Assembly (NCBI RefSeq): GCF_004358105.1 | Contig: NZ_SMYL01000009.1 | Span: 1-64,000, forward strand | DNA from: Sapientia aquatica | GTDB lineage: Bacteria; Pseudomonadota; Gammaproteobacteria; Burkholderiales; Burkholderiaceae_D | Reading direction: 5' to 3' | Length of the DNA: 64,000 bases | Part shown: in pieces, positions 17,387 through 27,201 of the stretch | How positions within the stretch are numbered: position 1 is the first letter of the stretch | Layout: the number at the start of each line of letters is the position of its first letter | The notes under the pieces: generated by a model | Databases searched by the model: none | What the model saw: the letters and a program-made list of their open reading frames with translations, nothing else | Told to the model about the DNA's origin: nothing | Position numbers and translations under genes: made by a program

Positions 17387-17854
17387 TTACAGTATGCCGA
17401 TGATGCGCACTTCAAAAATCACGTCTTGTCCGGCCAACGGATGATTGAAATCAAATAAGCCCGATTCGGCATCAATACTGCGCAATACGCCTGCAAATTT
17501 ACCGCCCGATGGAGCATAAAACTCGACCAAATCACCGACCACATATTCTTCGCCCATGGCGGAATTTTCTTGCAATGTCGCGCGCGAAACGTGTTGGATT
17601 AAATCAGGATTGCGTGGGCCATAAGCTTGTTCTGGTGGCAGCTCAAAAGTTTGATGCGCGCCTTCGGCCAAGCCAATTAATTTATCTTCCATCGCCGGAG
17701 CCAATTGCCCCATCCCGAGCTGCAACGTGGCGGGATTCTCTTTAAAGGTGCTAATAATTTCCGTGCCATCTTTGGCGGCCAGTCGGTAATGCAAAGTCAA
17801 ATAAGAATTTGGTTTAACGACGGGAACTGAATTCTGGGTTGATTGTGTTGTCAT
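17387..17854 (-). CDS. fkpB: FKBP-type peptidyl-prolyl isomerase, SlpA/FkpB type
   Basis: A 155-residue cytoplasmic prolyl isomerase and chaperone of the SlyD/SlpA group. Residues ~18-30 ([16 protein letters not shown]) start the FKBP fold, [17 protein letters not shown] and [15 protein letters not shown] match SlpA, and the inserted flap domain and [16 protein letters not shown] close it. It lacks the His/Cys-rich tail of SlyD. It lies 35 bp upstream of ispH in a probable two-gene operon. Confidence 0.92.
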   Translation of the reverse strand: MTTQSTQNSVPVVKPNSYLTLHYRLAAKDGTEIISTFKENPATLQLGMGQLAPAMEDKLIGLAEGAHQTFELPPEQAYGPRNPDLIQHVSRATLQENSAMGEEYVVGDLVEFYAPSGGKFAGVLRSIDAESGLFDFNHPLAGQDVIFEVRIIGIL

Positions 17855-17967
17855 AAATTATACAAATCGGCGAGCAAATGAAAGTAAGCCGACATTGTAC
17901 ATTGCAGCGCGGATTCGTATTTCCCCAATCTGCGCCTCAAACTCACTTTTTTGATCTAGGATGATTT

Positions 17968-18642
17968 ATGTCCATCACTGACTGGCCCGAAGACCAGCGC
18001 CCGCGCGAACGTCTCATCAAACTTGGGGCGGCGGCGCTGTCGGACGCCGAATTGCTAGCCGTTTTTTTGCGCGTTGGGGTAAAAGGCAAAAGCGCCGTTG
18101 AATTAGGCCACGAAATGCTCAGCCATTTTGGCTCGCTGCAAGGCTTGTTCTCGGCTCCAATGGGAAGTTTTTCCTTAATTCACGGACTCGGACCAGCCAA
18201 ATATGCCCAGTTGCAAGCCGTATTAGAACTCGCCAACCGCGCTCTAGCCGAACAGCTTAAAGAAAACTGCACACTCAATTCTCCCCAAGCGGTAAAACAC
18301 TATTTGCAGCTTTTAATCGGCAATAAGTCGTTTGAAACTTTTGTAGTGTTGTTTTTAGACGTTAAAAATCGCTTAATCCAGAGCGAGGAACTATTTCGCG
18401 GCAGCCTAACTCGCGCCAGCGTTTATCCGCGTGAAATTGTAAAACGCGCCCTGCACCACAACTGCGCCGCGGTAATCCTGGCGCACAACCATCCTTCGGG
18501 CCACACCGAGCCCAGCAGCTCCGATATTGAACTCACCAACGAGCTTAAGAAGGCGCTGAGCTTGGTCGAGATCAAGGTCTTAGATCACATTGTGGTCGCG
18601 GGCAACCGGGCACATTCCTTTGCCGAACATGGCTTGATCTAA
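17968..18642 (+). CDS. radC: RadC family protein (JAB/MPN-like metalloprotein)
   Basis: A 224-residue protein. An N-terminal helix-hairpin-helix region (~30-85, with LIHGLGPAKYAQLQ) is followed by the JAB-type motif HNHPSG...PSSSD, which gives His173, His175 and Asp186 as presumed metal ligands. The E. coli homologue was once linked to DNA repair, but this role is not established; the family remains of uncertain function. It is divergent from fkpB with a 113-bp shared promoter region, and upstream of rpmB as in many proteobacteria. Length is normal. Confidence 0.93.
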   Translation: MSITDWPEDQRPRERLIKLGAAALSDAELLAVFLRVGVKGKSAVELGHEMLSHFGSLQGLFSAPMGSFSLIHGLGPAKYAQLQAVLELANRALAEQLKENCTLNSPQAVKHYLQLLIGNKSFETFVVLFLDVKNRLIQSEELFRGSLTRASVYPREIVKRALHHNCAAVILAHNHPSGHTEPSSSDIELTNELKKALSLVEIKVLDHIVVAGNRAHSFAEHGLI

Positions 18643-18715
18643 GTTATGTTTCTGCAACGACTTATAATTGTTAAATTTACCGAACATAAAAGACACAATT
18701 AATTTCAGCAAGTCG

Positions 18716-18744
18716 TTGATATTTCATCAGATTTTAGATATACT
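18716..18744 (+). promoter_or_regulatory. Sigma70 promoter for rpmB-rpmG
   Basis: TTGATA at 18716-18721 and TATACT at 18739-18744, separated by 17 bases, about 40 bases before the rpmB start. This is the clearest -35/-10 pair in the window and fits strong ribosomal-protein expression. Confidence 0.75.
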
Positions 18745-18785
18745 TTCGTTTTTTCCAATTTCGGAAAACTTTTAAGGAGTGTGCC

Positions 18786-19022
18786 ATGGCTCGTGTATGC
18801 CAAGTCACTGGGAAAGGGCCGATGGTCGGCAATAACGTTTCTCATGCAAATAACAAAACAAAACGCCGCTTTTTGCCTAACTTGCAAAATCGTCGTTTCT
18901 TCGTGGAATCTGAAAATCGTTGGGTTTCTTTACGTTTATCAAACGCTGGCTTACGCATCATCGACAAAATCGGTATCGATGCTGTATTAAGTGATTTACG
19001 CGCCCGTGGCGAAAAAGTCTAA
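18786..19022 (+). CDS. rpmB: 50S ribosomal protein L28
   Basis: A 78-residue ribosomal protein, full length. Starts [12 protein letters not shown]; contains [14 protein letters not shown] and ends [14 protein letters not shown] lies before the ATG (18773-18778). Operon with rpmG 23 bp downstream. Confidence 0.97.
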   Translation: MARVCQVTGKGPMVGNNVSHANNKTKRRFLPNLQNRRFFVESENRWVSLRLSNAGLRIIDKIGIDAVLSDLRARGEKV

Positions 19023-19045
19023 GCGAACTATTTTAGGAAAATATC

Positions 19046-19213
19046 ATGGCTAAATCAGGGCGTGACAAAATCAAATTAGAATCGACTGCAGGTACAGGTC
19101 ATTTCTACACAACATCAAAAAACAAGCGCAGCATGCCTGAAAAAATGGAGATCATGAAGTTTGATCCCAAGGCACGTAAGCATGTTATCTACAAAGAAAC
19201 CAAAATTAAATAA
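19046..19213 (+). CDS. rpmG: 50S ribosomal protein L33
   Basis: A 55-residue ribosomal protein. Translation starts [18 protein letters not shown], continues with [10 protein letters not shown], and ends KETKIK before TAA. TTAGGAAA precedes the ATG. It lacks the zinc-binding cysteines of the other L33 type, so it is a zinc-free form. The usual partner of rpmB. Confidence 0.95.
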   Translation: MAKSGRDKIKLESTAGTGHFYTTSKNKRSMPEKMEIMKFDPKARKHVIYKETKIK

Positions 19214-19238
19214 TTGGCTATTTGCTAGTGATGCACAA

Positions 19239-19264
19239 GAAACCGCTTTTAAGCGGTTTTTTTG
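19239..19264 (+). terminator. Rho-independent terminator of rpmBG
   Basis: Stem AAACCGCTT / AAGCGGTTT with a very short loop, followed by a run of seven T, 25 bases after the rpmG stop. Confidence 0.88.
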
Positions 19265-19483
19265 TGTCCGCGTAGTTTGCAGCCACCACCAAGCAATACT
19301 CAAATCACCCCACCGCGCAACAACATCAGGCGCTAATCACATCTTCCGTCCAATTTTCCAATTCGCAGTCCATTTAAAATACAAAGCTTTCGAGCTAAAT
19401 TAACATTTTTGCGCACGATTTTTTAACCTAATGTTTACAGAGGGATTCCTGTTGAAATAAGTTAACTACAGAAGGCTAACATC

Positions 19484-21046
19484 ATGAATATGTTACGAAG
19501 CTTGCGCCTGTCTCATCGATTAGCCGTTTTAATCGCCCTTTTTTCAGCAGGTTTCATTGTGTACGGAGTCTGGTCTTTCAAAATCCTCAACGACCTCAAA
19601 GTCACCGGTCCGGTGTATCAAAAAATCATTGCAGGAAAAGATTTAATTGGCGATGTGCTGCCGCCGCCCGAATACATATTGGAATCCTATTTAGTGAGCT
19701 TCCAACTCCTATCGACCGACGATAAGGCCGAACAAGACAAGCTGATTGAACATTTTAAAGCGCTCAAAACCGAGTTTGACACGCGCCACGATTATTGGGC
19801 CAAAGCGGGTTTAGATCCCGATATTGCCGAAGCGCTGTTAAAAGCTTCGAGCGAACCAGCAGTGGCTTTTTACAATACGGCGTTGACAGAATTCATTCCC
19901 GCTGTCCAACGACAGGACAACGAGGGCAAGTCGGCCGCCATGCTCAAAATGAAAAAAAGTTATGAAACCCATTTAGCGGCGATTAATCGACTGGTCGACA
20001 TTACCAACAAGCGATCAGAAGAAGTCGAGTCCCAATCCGCAAACCAAGTCATTTCATCCAGTTTTCATTTAGCCATTATTCTCACGATCTCACTTGGTTT
20101 AGGAGTCGCCGGCGCCATCATCATCACCAAAAGCATAGTTACACCATTAAACGAGGCAATCCACATTGCCCATGTGGTGGCTTCTGGCGATCTAACCGGC
20201 AACATCGTGAGCGAATTCACGGATGAGCCAGGCCAATTGTTGGGCGCCATGCAAAAAATGAGTGACAGCTTGTCCGAAGCAATCGGGCAAGTACAAGTCA
20301 GCACGGAGACGATCTCCTTAGCCTCTAAAGAAATCGCGGCTGGCAACATGAATTTATCGGCGCGCACGGAAGCGCAAGCGAGCTCGTTAGAAGAAACGGC
20401 CGCATCGATGGAGCAACTCACCTCCACCGTCAAACATAATTCCGATAACGCCATCCAAGCCAACAAACTCGCTCAAGCCGCGTCCGAAGTAGCTGTCCGT
20501 GGCGGGGCCGTGGTATCCGAAGTGGTCAGCACCATGGGAACGATTAACGAATCGGCCAGAAAAATTGTCGACATTATCAGCGTCATCGACGGCATCGCCT
20601 TTCAGACTAATATTTTGGCCTTAAATGCGGCGGTCGAAGCAGCGCGGGCTGGGGAGCAAGGGCGCGGTTTTGCAGTCGTGGCGGCTGAAGTGCGTAATCT
20701 TGCACAACGTTCTGCCGCTGCCGCAAAAGAAATTAAGGAATTAATCGGCAACTCTGTTTCCAACGTGGACGCCGGAAGTAAGCTAGTCAATGAAGCCGGC
20801 TCAACCATGACCGAAGTGGTTGAGAGCATACGCCGCGTAACCGAAATCATGGCTGAGATTACGTCAGCCAGCCAAGAGCAATTTCAGGGCATCAGCCAAG
20901 TGAATCAAGCGGTGGTCGAAATGGACAACGTCACTCAACAAAATTCCGCCTTGGTAGAAGAAGCGGCAGCCGCTGCCAGCGCACTTGAAGAGCAAACTGT
21001 GCAATTACGCGAGGTTGCCAAGACATTTAAATTGCGCATGGCTTAG
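19484..21046 (+). CDS. Methyl-accepting chemotaxis protein
   Basis: A 520-residue transmembrane chemoreceptor. TM1 is at residues ~12-31 and TM2 at ~194-214. Between them is a ~160-residue periplasmic four-helix-type sensor domain with the motif GDVLPPPEYILE, seen in many betaproteobacterial receptors. A HAMP domain follows, then a long cytoplasmic signalling coiled coil with the conserved hairpin tip ILALNAAVEAARAGEQGRGF near residue 385. It signals to CheA/CheW to bias the flagellar motor. There is no C-terminal CheR-docking pentapeptide. It stands alone, with no che genes nearby. The ligand is unknown. Confidence 0.92.
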   Translation: MNMLRSLRLSHRLAVLIALFSAGFIVYGVWSFKILNDLKVTGPVYQKIIAGKDLIGDVLPPPEYILESYLVSFQLLSTDDKAEQDKLIEHFKALKTEFDTRHDYWAKAGLDPDIAEALLKASSEPAVAFYNTALTEFIPAVQRQDNEGKSAAMLKMKKSYETHLAAINRLVDITNKRSEEVESQSANQVISSSFHLAIILTISLGLGVAGAIIITKSIVTPLNEAIHIAHVVASGDLTGNIVSEFTDEPGQLLGAMQKMSDSLSEAIGQVQVSTETISLASKEIAAGNMNLSARTEAQASSLEETAASMEQLTSTVKHNSDNAIQANKLAQAASEVAVRGGAVVSEVVSTMGTINESARKIVDIISVIDGIAFQTNILALNAAVEAARAGEQGRGFAVVAAEVRNLAQRSAAAAKEIKELIGNSVSNVDAGSKLVNEAGSTMTEVVESIRRVTEIMAEITSASQEQFQGISQVNQAVVEMDNVTQQNSALVEEAAAAASALEEQTVQLREVAKTFKLRMA

Positions 21047-21110
21047 GCCGAGCCCTACGCCCAAAATTGGGGCATTGTTGTGCTTACTGGGCTTGCCAAA
21101 TGTAGTGGCT

Positions 21111-21503
21111 TCAACGCTGCTCCACGAGGTCTAAAAGTCGCCTGATAAGCAATCGGTATTTTTGCTCTGACGTATCGGCCAAGGCTAGTTCACGCGAAGA
21201 CCGCGTATCGTCATAGGGGATAGGCTGCGCAAATTGGCTAACGGTTAAATCCCATTTCCGACCATCAATCGCATTATAAAAATGCGTTCCGCCAATGGTC
21301 TTTGTGGACAAAATTTCCCCGCCAAAATAATCCTGCACCACCAACGACGTGACGCTACAGTGGTTTTGCGCTGGGTTACTGGCCGACCAGCCATTCGATG
21401 GGCTGGCCGTATCCGCAGCCCACACTTGGGCGATCAGGCGATACAAGTCAACCGGGGTCGATACATTTGCTAAGGCGCGAGTTGGCGTGATTTGTTGCGA
21501 CAT
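21111..21503 (-). CDS. YunG-like protein of unknown function
   Basis: A 130-residue cytoplasmic protein with no signal peptide or membrane segment. The central pattern NPAQNHCSVTSLVVQDYFGGEIL, followed by GGTHFYNAIDGRKWDLT, resembles the YunG family. The conserved Cys and His could form a papain-like catalytic pair, but this is only suggested by spacing. Convergent with the chemoreceptor; no operon partner. Confidence 0.6.
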   Translation of the reverse strand: MSQQITPTRALANVSTPVDLYRLIAQVWAADTASPSNGWSASNPAQNHCSVTSLVVQDYFGGEILSTKTIGGTHFYNAIDGRKWDLTVSQFAQPIPYDDTRSSRELALADTSEQKYRLLIRRLLDLVEQR

Positions 21504-21554
21504 CTAAATTTACCCTTTCAACATTAATTCTCTAGCCTGTGTAGCGAGCGTGCA

Positions 21555-21585
21555 TAAAAAAAGCACCTAACAAGGTGCTTTTTTT
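21555..21585. terminator. Rho-independent terminator, bidirectional in appearance
   Basis: A perfect stem, AAAAAAAGCACCT / AGGTGCTTTTTTT, with a 4-base loop. It lies just past the desaturase stop (minus strand). Confidence 0.85.
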
Positions 21586-21605
21586 CATTTAGGCTAATTC
21601 ATCGC

Positions 21606-22808
21606 TTAAGCGTAACGACGCAATCTAAACGCGAATTCTTCCAAGGCTTGAATTCCCGATGCTTCCGCACGTGAACACCAATCTTGCAGCTTCTGAACTA
21701 ACTGTTCACGCGTATCGCTGGAACGTTCCCAAATCACATTCAATTCGACGCGCATTTCGTGCATGGTTTTCAATGCTTTGCTGTGTGCGAACAATTCTTT
21801 TAACTGCTGCAAATCAACGGCTTGCAATTTAGCTGGGTCGCTGCGCATGAGCTTTTTGCTCGATGCTAAAAAGTCGGCTTCTAATTTGGCTTTATCGCGT
21901 AAATGCGCAAGTTCAGCACGCCACATTTTTTTGATCGATTTACTGTACTTCGCCATCACTTCGTAACGGTTAGCGATCACGGATTGCAAAGTAACTTGAT
22001 CGACTTCCGCTTTAACCGCCACCAATTTTGGCTCTGGAGCGACTTTCTTCACCTTTGCTAAGCCAACCGATTGCATGATTTGGATATAAACCCAACCAAT
22101 GTCGAATTCGTACCATTTGGTCGAAAACTTGGCTGATGTACCAAATGTATGGTGGTTGTTGTGCAATTCTTCGCCGCCGATCAAGATTCCGATAGGCAAA
22201 ATGTTGGTCGAAGCATCAGCACAATCGTAATTGCGGTAACCCCAGTAGTGACCAATACCATTGATAATCCCAGCCGCATTGACCGGAATCCACAACATTT
22301 GTACTGCCCAAACGGTGATACCGATCGCGCCAAACAATGCGAAGTCGATGATCAACATCAACGCAACACCTTGCCAGCTAAAGCGCGTGTACAAATTGCG
22401 TTCGATCCAGTCATCTGGGGTGCCATGACCGTACTTGATCATGGTTTCTTTGTTTTTGGATTCAGCGCGATATAACTCAGCGCCTTGCCAGAATACTTTT
22501 TTGATGCCGCGCGTCACTGGGCTATGCGGATCTTCTTCCGTTTCGCATTTAGCGTGATGCTTGCGGTGGATAGAAGCCCATTCTTTGGTGACTTGACCAG
22601 TTGTCAGCCACAACCAAAAGCGGAAGAAGTGACTTGGGATTGCATGCAAATCCAATGCGCGATGCGCTTGGCAACGGTGCAAGAAAATCGTCACGCTCAC
22701 GATCGTGATGTGGGTAACAATCATCGTAAAGATGAATACTTCCCAGCCCGATGCGCGGGTTAAACCGTTGGCTAAAAAATCCAATGTTGCGGCAATAAAA
22801 TTACTCAA
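21606..22808 (-). CDS. Acyl-lipid/acyl-CoA fatty acid desaturase
   Basis: A 400-residue membrane di-iron desaturase that introduces a cis double bond into fatty acyl chains. The three histidine boxes are visible: HRCQAH (44-49), HRKHH (81-85) and HNNHH (216-220). Hydrophobic segments at ~24-45 and ~150-180 flank them. After residue ~240 there is a charged helical extension of ~150 residues, longer than in minimal DesA-type enzymes; its role is unknown. The frame can start only at a TTG, with AGGAG eleven bases upstream, so a non-ATG start is likely. Possibly cold-regulated, by analogy only. Confidence 0.88.
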   Translation of the reverse strand: MSNFIAATLDFLANGLTRASGWEVFIFTMIVTHITIVSVTIFLHRCQAHRALDLHAIPSHFFRFWLWLTTGQVTKEWASIHRKHHAKCETEEDPHSPVTRGIKKVFWQGAELYRAESKNKETMIKYGHGTPDDWIERNLYTRFSWQGVALMLIIDFALFGAIGITVWAVQMLWIPVNAAGIINGIGHYWGYRNYDCADASTNILPIGILIGGEELHNNHHTFGTSAKFSTKWYEFDIGWVYIQIMQSVGLAKVKKVAPEPKLVAVKAEVDQVTLQSVIANRYEVMAKYSKSIKKMWRAELAHLRDKAKLEADFLASSKKLMRSDPAKLQAVDLQQLKELFAHSKALKTMHEMRVELNVIWERSSDTREQLVQKLQDWCSRAEASGIQALEEFAFRLRRYA

Positions 22809-23064
22809 AATATATCAACTCCTGTTAATAAGATGTCTTTGTGGCTTATCGCTGCACAATTAAATGATTTGAAGAAAATTACCTCAGGCCTCATTTAATG
22901 CAAATTAATTACTACTCTGCCACTATTTTATTTTTAGCTGGTCGGTATTGTACTCGAAATCACCCCTCTAAAACGGGTTTGGGGCTTGGTTCAGATCAAA
23001 CATTGGTTAAACAATTCGCGCCGAACTACTTCACAGTTTAGTTCTATGCAGCAATAAATACCAC

Positions 23065-24387
23065 TTAAATTGCTGGGTCAGCGTTCGATTTACTTGCACT
23101 AACAGAAACTAATTCAGCGGCATTCAAAATACGTACTTCGGATTGCGGATAAGGAACTTCAATCTTTTGTTCTTGCAACACTTTCCAGATCGCCCGATTT
23201 ACTTGAGAGAGCACGCCCATTTTGCCGTTTTCGGGATCGTTAATCCAAAAGCCGATGCGCAAATCCAAGCCGCTCGCACCAAAACTAATCAAATTGGCAG
23301 ATGGCTCAGATTTTGTTGACACCCGCTCAACAGTTTTGGTTGCTGATACCAATTGCGGCAATAACGCTTCAATGTCGGTGTTGTATGCCACCGACACATC
23401 GGTGCTCATCCACACCGAACGATCGGTCAGGGACAGATTTTGCACTGGTGACGAGACAAGCATTTCGTTAGGAATTACTGACTCAACGCCATCCAAGCCT
23501 TTTAACACGGTGTAGCGCGTGTTGATTTGGCTGACTTTGCCGCTGTATTTATCGACTGTAATCAAATCGTCAATCGACAAACTACGATCCAACAAAATAA
23601 TGAATCCCGAGACGTAGTTGCTGGCAATTTTTTGCAGCCCAAGCCCCAAACCCACACCTAATGCGCCACTAAATACGGATAAAACCGTTAAATCGATTCC
23701 GACTAAAGACAAGCTGATCAATACCGCAAACAAGATTAACAAGCTGCGTCCAAGTCGACTCAACACTGTGCGCAATGAACTGTGAATGGAGCCCATTTTC
23801 ATTAAACGCTTATCCAACGCCGCGCTCGCCCAAAGGGCCAATAAAACGGTAATCACCACCGATATTAGGCCCTGCAAAATTTCTAAGATAGATAGTTTGC
23901 TGCGCCCGATAGCCAGCGTATTGGTGTCTAAGAAGTCAATCACATCCGTTAAAACGTCGGTGTAATACATTATGGCGATAATCCACACGCCGCTGGAAAA
24001 GGTCTTTTCCATCCATAAATGCGCGCCAGTGACATCAACGCTTTTGGCAAAAATGCGACGCGACAAATAAATCCCGAACCGTATTAATGCCAGCGAGCCA
24101 AAAATCGGAATCAATAACGACAACAAATAAACATGCTGCCACTTCAATAAAATCTGCTTCCCGATAAATAACAGAAACCAAAATATCGCCGGGAACAAAA
24201 TCCGCGAAAAAGAACGCGCCGCATACACGTCTTCGGGCGAGTTGGATTCATCAATCGGGAAACGACGTTGCAGTATTTTTTTAACAAAATGGGTCAGCAA
24301 CACGCACAGCACGACAACAGCGATCTGCCACCACACGCGGGTTTCGTGCAGGTCTGACCAAAAATCGGTTAAGAGATTAATTAACAT
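23065..24387 (-). CDS. MscS family mechanosensitive ion channel
   Basis: A 440-residue inner-membrane channel that releases solutes on hypoosmotic shock. Four to five transmembrane segments lie in the first half. The pore helix and beta domain begin at the glycine-rich stretch FSGALGVGLGLGLQKIASNYVSG, followed by LLDRSLSIDDLITV, both hallmark MscS sequences. ATG at 24387 is preferred over a TTG at 24402 because GGAAG precedes it at suitable spacing. Larger than minimal MscS because of extra N-terminal membrane helices. It precedes nothing obviously linked. Confidence 0.88.
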   Translation of the reverse strand: MLINLLTDFWSDLHETRVWWQIAVVVLCVLLTHFVKKILQRRFPIDESNSPEDVYAARSFSRILFPAIFWFLLFIGKQILLKWQHVYLLSLLIPIFGSLALIRFGIYLSRRIFAKSVDVTGAHLWMEKTFSSGVWIIAIMYYTDVLTDVIDFLDTNTLAIGRSKLSILEILQGLISVVITVLLALWASAALDKRLMKMGSIHSSLRTVLSRLGRSLLILFAVLISLSLVGIDLTVLSVFSGALGVGLGLGLQKIASNYVSGFIILLDRSLSIDDLITVDKYSGKVSQINTRYTVLKGLDGVESVIPNEMLVSSPVQNLSLTDRSVWMSTDVSVAYNTDIEALLPQLVSATKTVERVSTKSEPSANLISFGASGLDLRIGFWINDPENGKMGVLSQVNRAIWKVLQEQKIEVPYPQSEVRILNAAELVSVSASKSNADPAI

Positions 24388-24448
24388 CGCTACTTCCAAC
24401 AAAATGAAAACGGGAGTTCGGGCTGACGCTGCATCAGCCGTTTGATCA

Positions 24449-25711
24449 TCAACTAGACTTTTTACGCTGGAACGCCGCTGCGAAGAAACCGTCGGTTTGG
24501 TGCAGTTCAGGTGACAATTTCAGATATTGATCCATCGCCAGGTCGACCTTTTGTTCCGCCAATACTTCGCTCATTGGCAGTAATTCAAAATCGGCATGGG
24601 TGGCTAAAAATTGCTCTGCGATGGCTTCGTTTTCTTCGCGCAAAATACTGCACGTCGCATACACCAAGCGACCGCCCGCTTTCACCAAACGCGCTGCGCT
24701 ATCTAAAATTGCCGCTTGTTTTTCATTGAGTTCGGCAATTGCGCTTGGCTGAGTGCGCCATTTCACGTCAGGATTGCGACGCAAAGTACCTAAGCCGCTG
24801 CAAGGCGCATCGACTAAAACCCGATCCAATTTGCCTGCCAAACGTTTAATCTTAGCGTCACGTTCATGCGCGATTAACACTGGATGCACATTCGATAATC
24901 CGCTGCGGGCCAAACGCGGTTTGAGTTTGGCTAAACGCTTTTCAGAAATATCGAATGCGTACAAGCGCCCGGTGTTACGCATTGCGGCACCTAGTGCTAA
25001 GGTTTTGCCGCCCGCACCAGCACAGAAATCGACCACCATTTCACCGCGCTTAGCACCGACGATTTGAGCTAACAATTGACTGCCTTCGTCCTGGACTTCG
25101 ATTGCGCCGCTTTTAAATAAGGGTAAATTTTGCAGTGAAGGCTTTTTCAAAATCCGCAAACCGTCTGGCGCAAACGGTGTTGGTTCGGCTTGAATTGGCG
25201 CCAGCGCTAATTCAGCTTGTACCGCGGCGCGGTCGGTTTTCATACTATTGACGCGCAAGTCTAACGGCGCAGGCAAATTGGTCGCTTTTGAGAAAGCTAA
25301 CATGCCTTCTTCGCCTAATTGCTCCGTGAGTTTTTTCAGCAACCATTCTGGCAAATTGACGCGCAGCTCGAGCGGCAAATGGGTGCGATCAATTTCCATC
25401 ACACGGGTTAGCCATTCAGTTTCTTGTTCGCTTAAACCGCCTAAGGAATCAACCCCAACTCCGTCGGCCAGCGCCAATAACGCCATACGACGAATCAACG
25501 CACCGCTGCCCGATTCCGAAAAACTGGTGTACACCGCTTTGTTACGCAGCAAGCCGTAAATGCTCTCGGCAATCACGCCCCGTTCACGTGCGCCCAACCG
25601 AGTGTGGTCACGAAAATAACGTGACAAAGTGTTGTCGGCGGGAGCAGTAAAACGCAAAACTTCGCGTAAAACTTCTTCCGTGTGACCAATGATGGCGGGA
25701 GGTAAGCGCAT
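24449..25711 (-). CDS. rsmB: RsmB/NOP family 16S rRNA cytosine-C5 methyltransferase
   Basis: A 420-residue SAM-dependent m5C RNA methyltransferase. The SAM site is VVDFCAGAGGKTLALG, motif IV is VLVDAPCSGLGTLRRNPD (Cys in PC), and motif VI is YATCSILREENE (catalytic Cys in TCS). The N-terminal ~150 residues correspond to a helical RNA-binding region. It lacks the full NusB-like domain arrangement of classical RsmB, so RsmF or another RsmB-like paralogue is possible. No operon partner is evident. Confidence 0.85.
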   Translation of the reverse strand: MRLPPAIIGHTEEVLREVLRFTAPADNTLSRYFRDHTRLGARERGVIAESIYGLLRNKAVYTSFSESGSGALIRRMALLALADGVGVDSLGGLSEQETEWLTRVMEIDRTHLPLELRVNLPEWLLKKLTEQLGEEGMLAFSKATNLPAPLDLRVNSMKTDRAAVQAELALAPIQAEPTPFAPDGLRILKKPSLQNLPLFKSGAIEVQDEGSQLLAQIVGAKRGEMVVDFCAGAGGKTLALGAAMRNTGRLYAFDISEKRLAKLKPRLARSGLSNVHPVLIAHERDAKIKRLAGKLDRVLVDAPCSGLGTLRRNPDVKWRTQPSAIAELNEKQAAILDSAARLVKAGGRLVYATCSILREENEAIAEQFLATHADFELLPMSEVLAEQKVDLAMDQYLKLSPELHQTDGFFAAAFQRKKSS

Positions 25712-25997
25712 GACATTCTTTCTTTAATGGGTACAAATTGCTACTTGATTGGTAATCGAGTTATATGGGTTTTGCTCAAGGAATGGAGTCATTCGCTCAA
25801 AAAACTAAAACCCACACAGGTCGTGAAAATTAAAACTACTGAGATTGAAAAATCGGGATATTGCTGGACATTTAAAGCGCGCTTGAACAGCTTGCCGACA
25901 ACATTGAGAATAGTAGGCGACGATAGGTTTAATTCAATCGCCAATTAACTATTTTGCGCTCGCCATTTGCCGCAAACCCTACACAGGCGCAACCAAC

Positions 25998-26588
25998 TCA
26001 GTGTTGATCGCGCAGATTTATTGTGCCGTCAATAATTTGCTTGATCACGCTTGGGTACAGCACATGTTCTTGCTCTAATACCCGTGCCGCCAAGCTTTCT
26101 TCGTTGTCGCCAGCAATAACGGGAATCCTTGCCTGACCCAAAATCGGGCCGTGATCTAACTCAGGTGTGACCACATGCACCGTCGCGCCGTGTTCACTCA
26201 CGGCGGCCTGTAATGCTTGGCGATGCGTGTGTAATCCGGTGAAATTCGGCAGCAAAGACGGATGAATGTTAATCATTCGGCCAGCATAATGCTGTACAAA
26301 TTCCGGCGTCAGAATTCGCATGAAGCCAGCAAGCACGACCAAATCAGGCGCGAATTGATCAATCTGTGCCTGCAATGCGGCATCAAATTCGGACCGAGTC
26401 GAATACTGTTTATTGGATACAACAGCGGTTGGAATTCCCTGCTGTTCGGCAAAGGCTAAACCTTCTGCTTCTTGCCGGTTACTGATGACGGCGGTGATGC
26501 GTGCGTCCCAGTGTTGCGATGTTGCTGCGGCGACTATCGCCTGCATGTTGCTACCACGACCTGAAATCAAAATAACGATATTTTTCAT
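25998..26588 (-). CDS. purN: Phosphoribosylglycinamide formyltransferase PurN
   Basis: A 196-residue folate-dependent GAR transformylase, third step of purine synthesis. Starts MKNIVILISGRGSNMQA; includes LVVLAGFMRILTPEFV, the catalytic INIHPSLLPNFTGLHTHRQAL (Asn, His), and TVHVVTPELDHGPILGQA (Asp). The frame is open further upstream, but MKNIVIL is the standard start of the family. Not next to purM in this window. Confidence 0.94.
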   Translation of the reverse strand: MKNIVILISGRGSNMQAIVAAATSQHWDARITAVISNRQEAEGLAFAEQQGIPTAVVSNKQYSTRSEFDAALQAQIDQFAPDLVVLAGFMRILTPEFVQHYAGRMINIHPSLLPNFTGLHTHRQALQAAVSEHGATVHVVTPELDHGPILGQARIPVIAGDNEESLAARVLEQEHVLYPSVIKQIIDGTINLRDQH

Positions 26589-26762
26589 CGCAGTATTGTA
26601 CAGCATCTGGACTTCGCCAAAATAGCTAAAAGCCAAGAATTAGCCCGAAAGCGGCAAAGTTTACCTAGAAAATTAACGGCATGACATGCATTTATTGCAC
26701 CAAAAATGCGTTAAAAGCGATTATGAAGCGGCGATCGAAATAACATCCGCTCTGCGTAATGT

Positions 26763-27173
26763 TTAGGCAAATGAATAAAACACCCGGAACGGAACGTGTT
26801 TCTTTTCCCAAAAATCGGCGGCATCCCGAAACACATCCAACAAGGTTTCGCGCGCTTCTTTATCGAACTCCTGCGACATGGCAATCTGCTCCAACACCAC
26901 CACAAAGCCGGGCTGAGTGCCCGATTTGTGCAGCGAACCAGTTAAGCAATCATAGAGCGCGTCAAAATTTTCACCGAAATAATCCGGAAAATAAAATCCT
27001 TTCGCAATGGCGGCTAACACTGCCGCTTTGGTGCCAGCGTGCGCGCAATTCGCAACTAAAAAATGCTGCCCCAAGCGCACTGCTTCAGCCTGCAAATCAG
27101 CGCTGCGAAATGCTCGAATCGATTGAACACTGTTAGCGCGCACGGTACTGAATAAACTCACATTGACTCCCAT
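26763..27173 (-). CDS. Barstar family ribonuclease inhibitor
   Basis: A 136-residue cytoplasmic protein. The core FYFPDYFGENFDALYDCLTG matches the barstar helix that inserts into the active site of barnase-type RNases, including the conserved FGxNFDALYDCL pattern and acidic residues. It lies 28 bp downstream of a secreted RNase gene, so it most probably shields the cell from that enzyme before export. The ATG at 27173 has a poor Shine-Dalgarno; a GTG at 27161 with GGGAG before it is an alternative start giving 132 residues. Confidence 0.88.
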   Translation of the reverse strand: MGVNVSLFSTVRANSVQSIRAFRSADLQAEAVRLGQHFLVANCAHAGTKAAVLAAIAKGFYFPDYFGENFDALYDCLTGSLHKSGTQPGFVVVLEQIAMSQEFDKEARETLLDVFRDAADFWEKKHVPFRVFYSFA

Positions 27174-27201
27174 TAGATAAGGCTGCGGTTATTAACATTG
27201 A

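Noticed and set aside
25727-25948. 73-codon plus-strand frame between rsmB and purN
   Set aside because: No Shine-Dalgarno, no recognisable domain, and a TTG-only start; likely chance.
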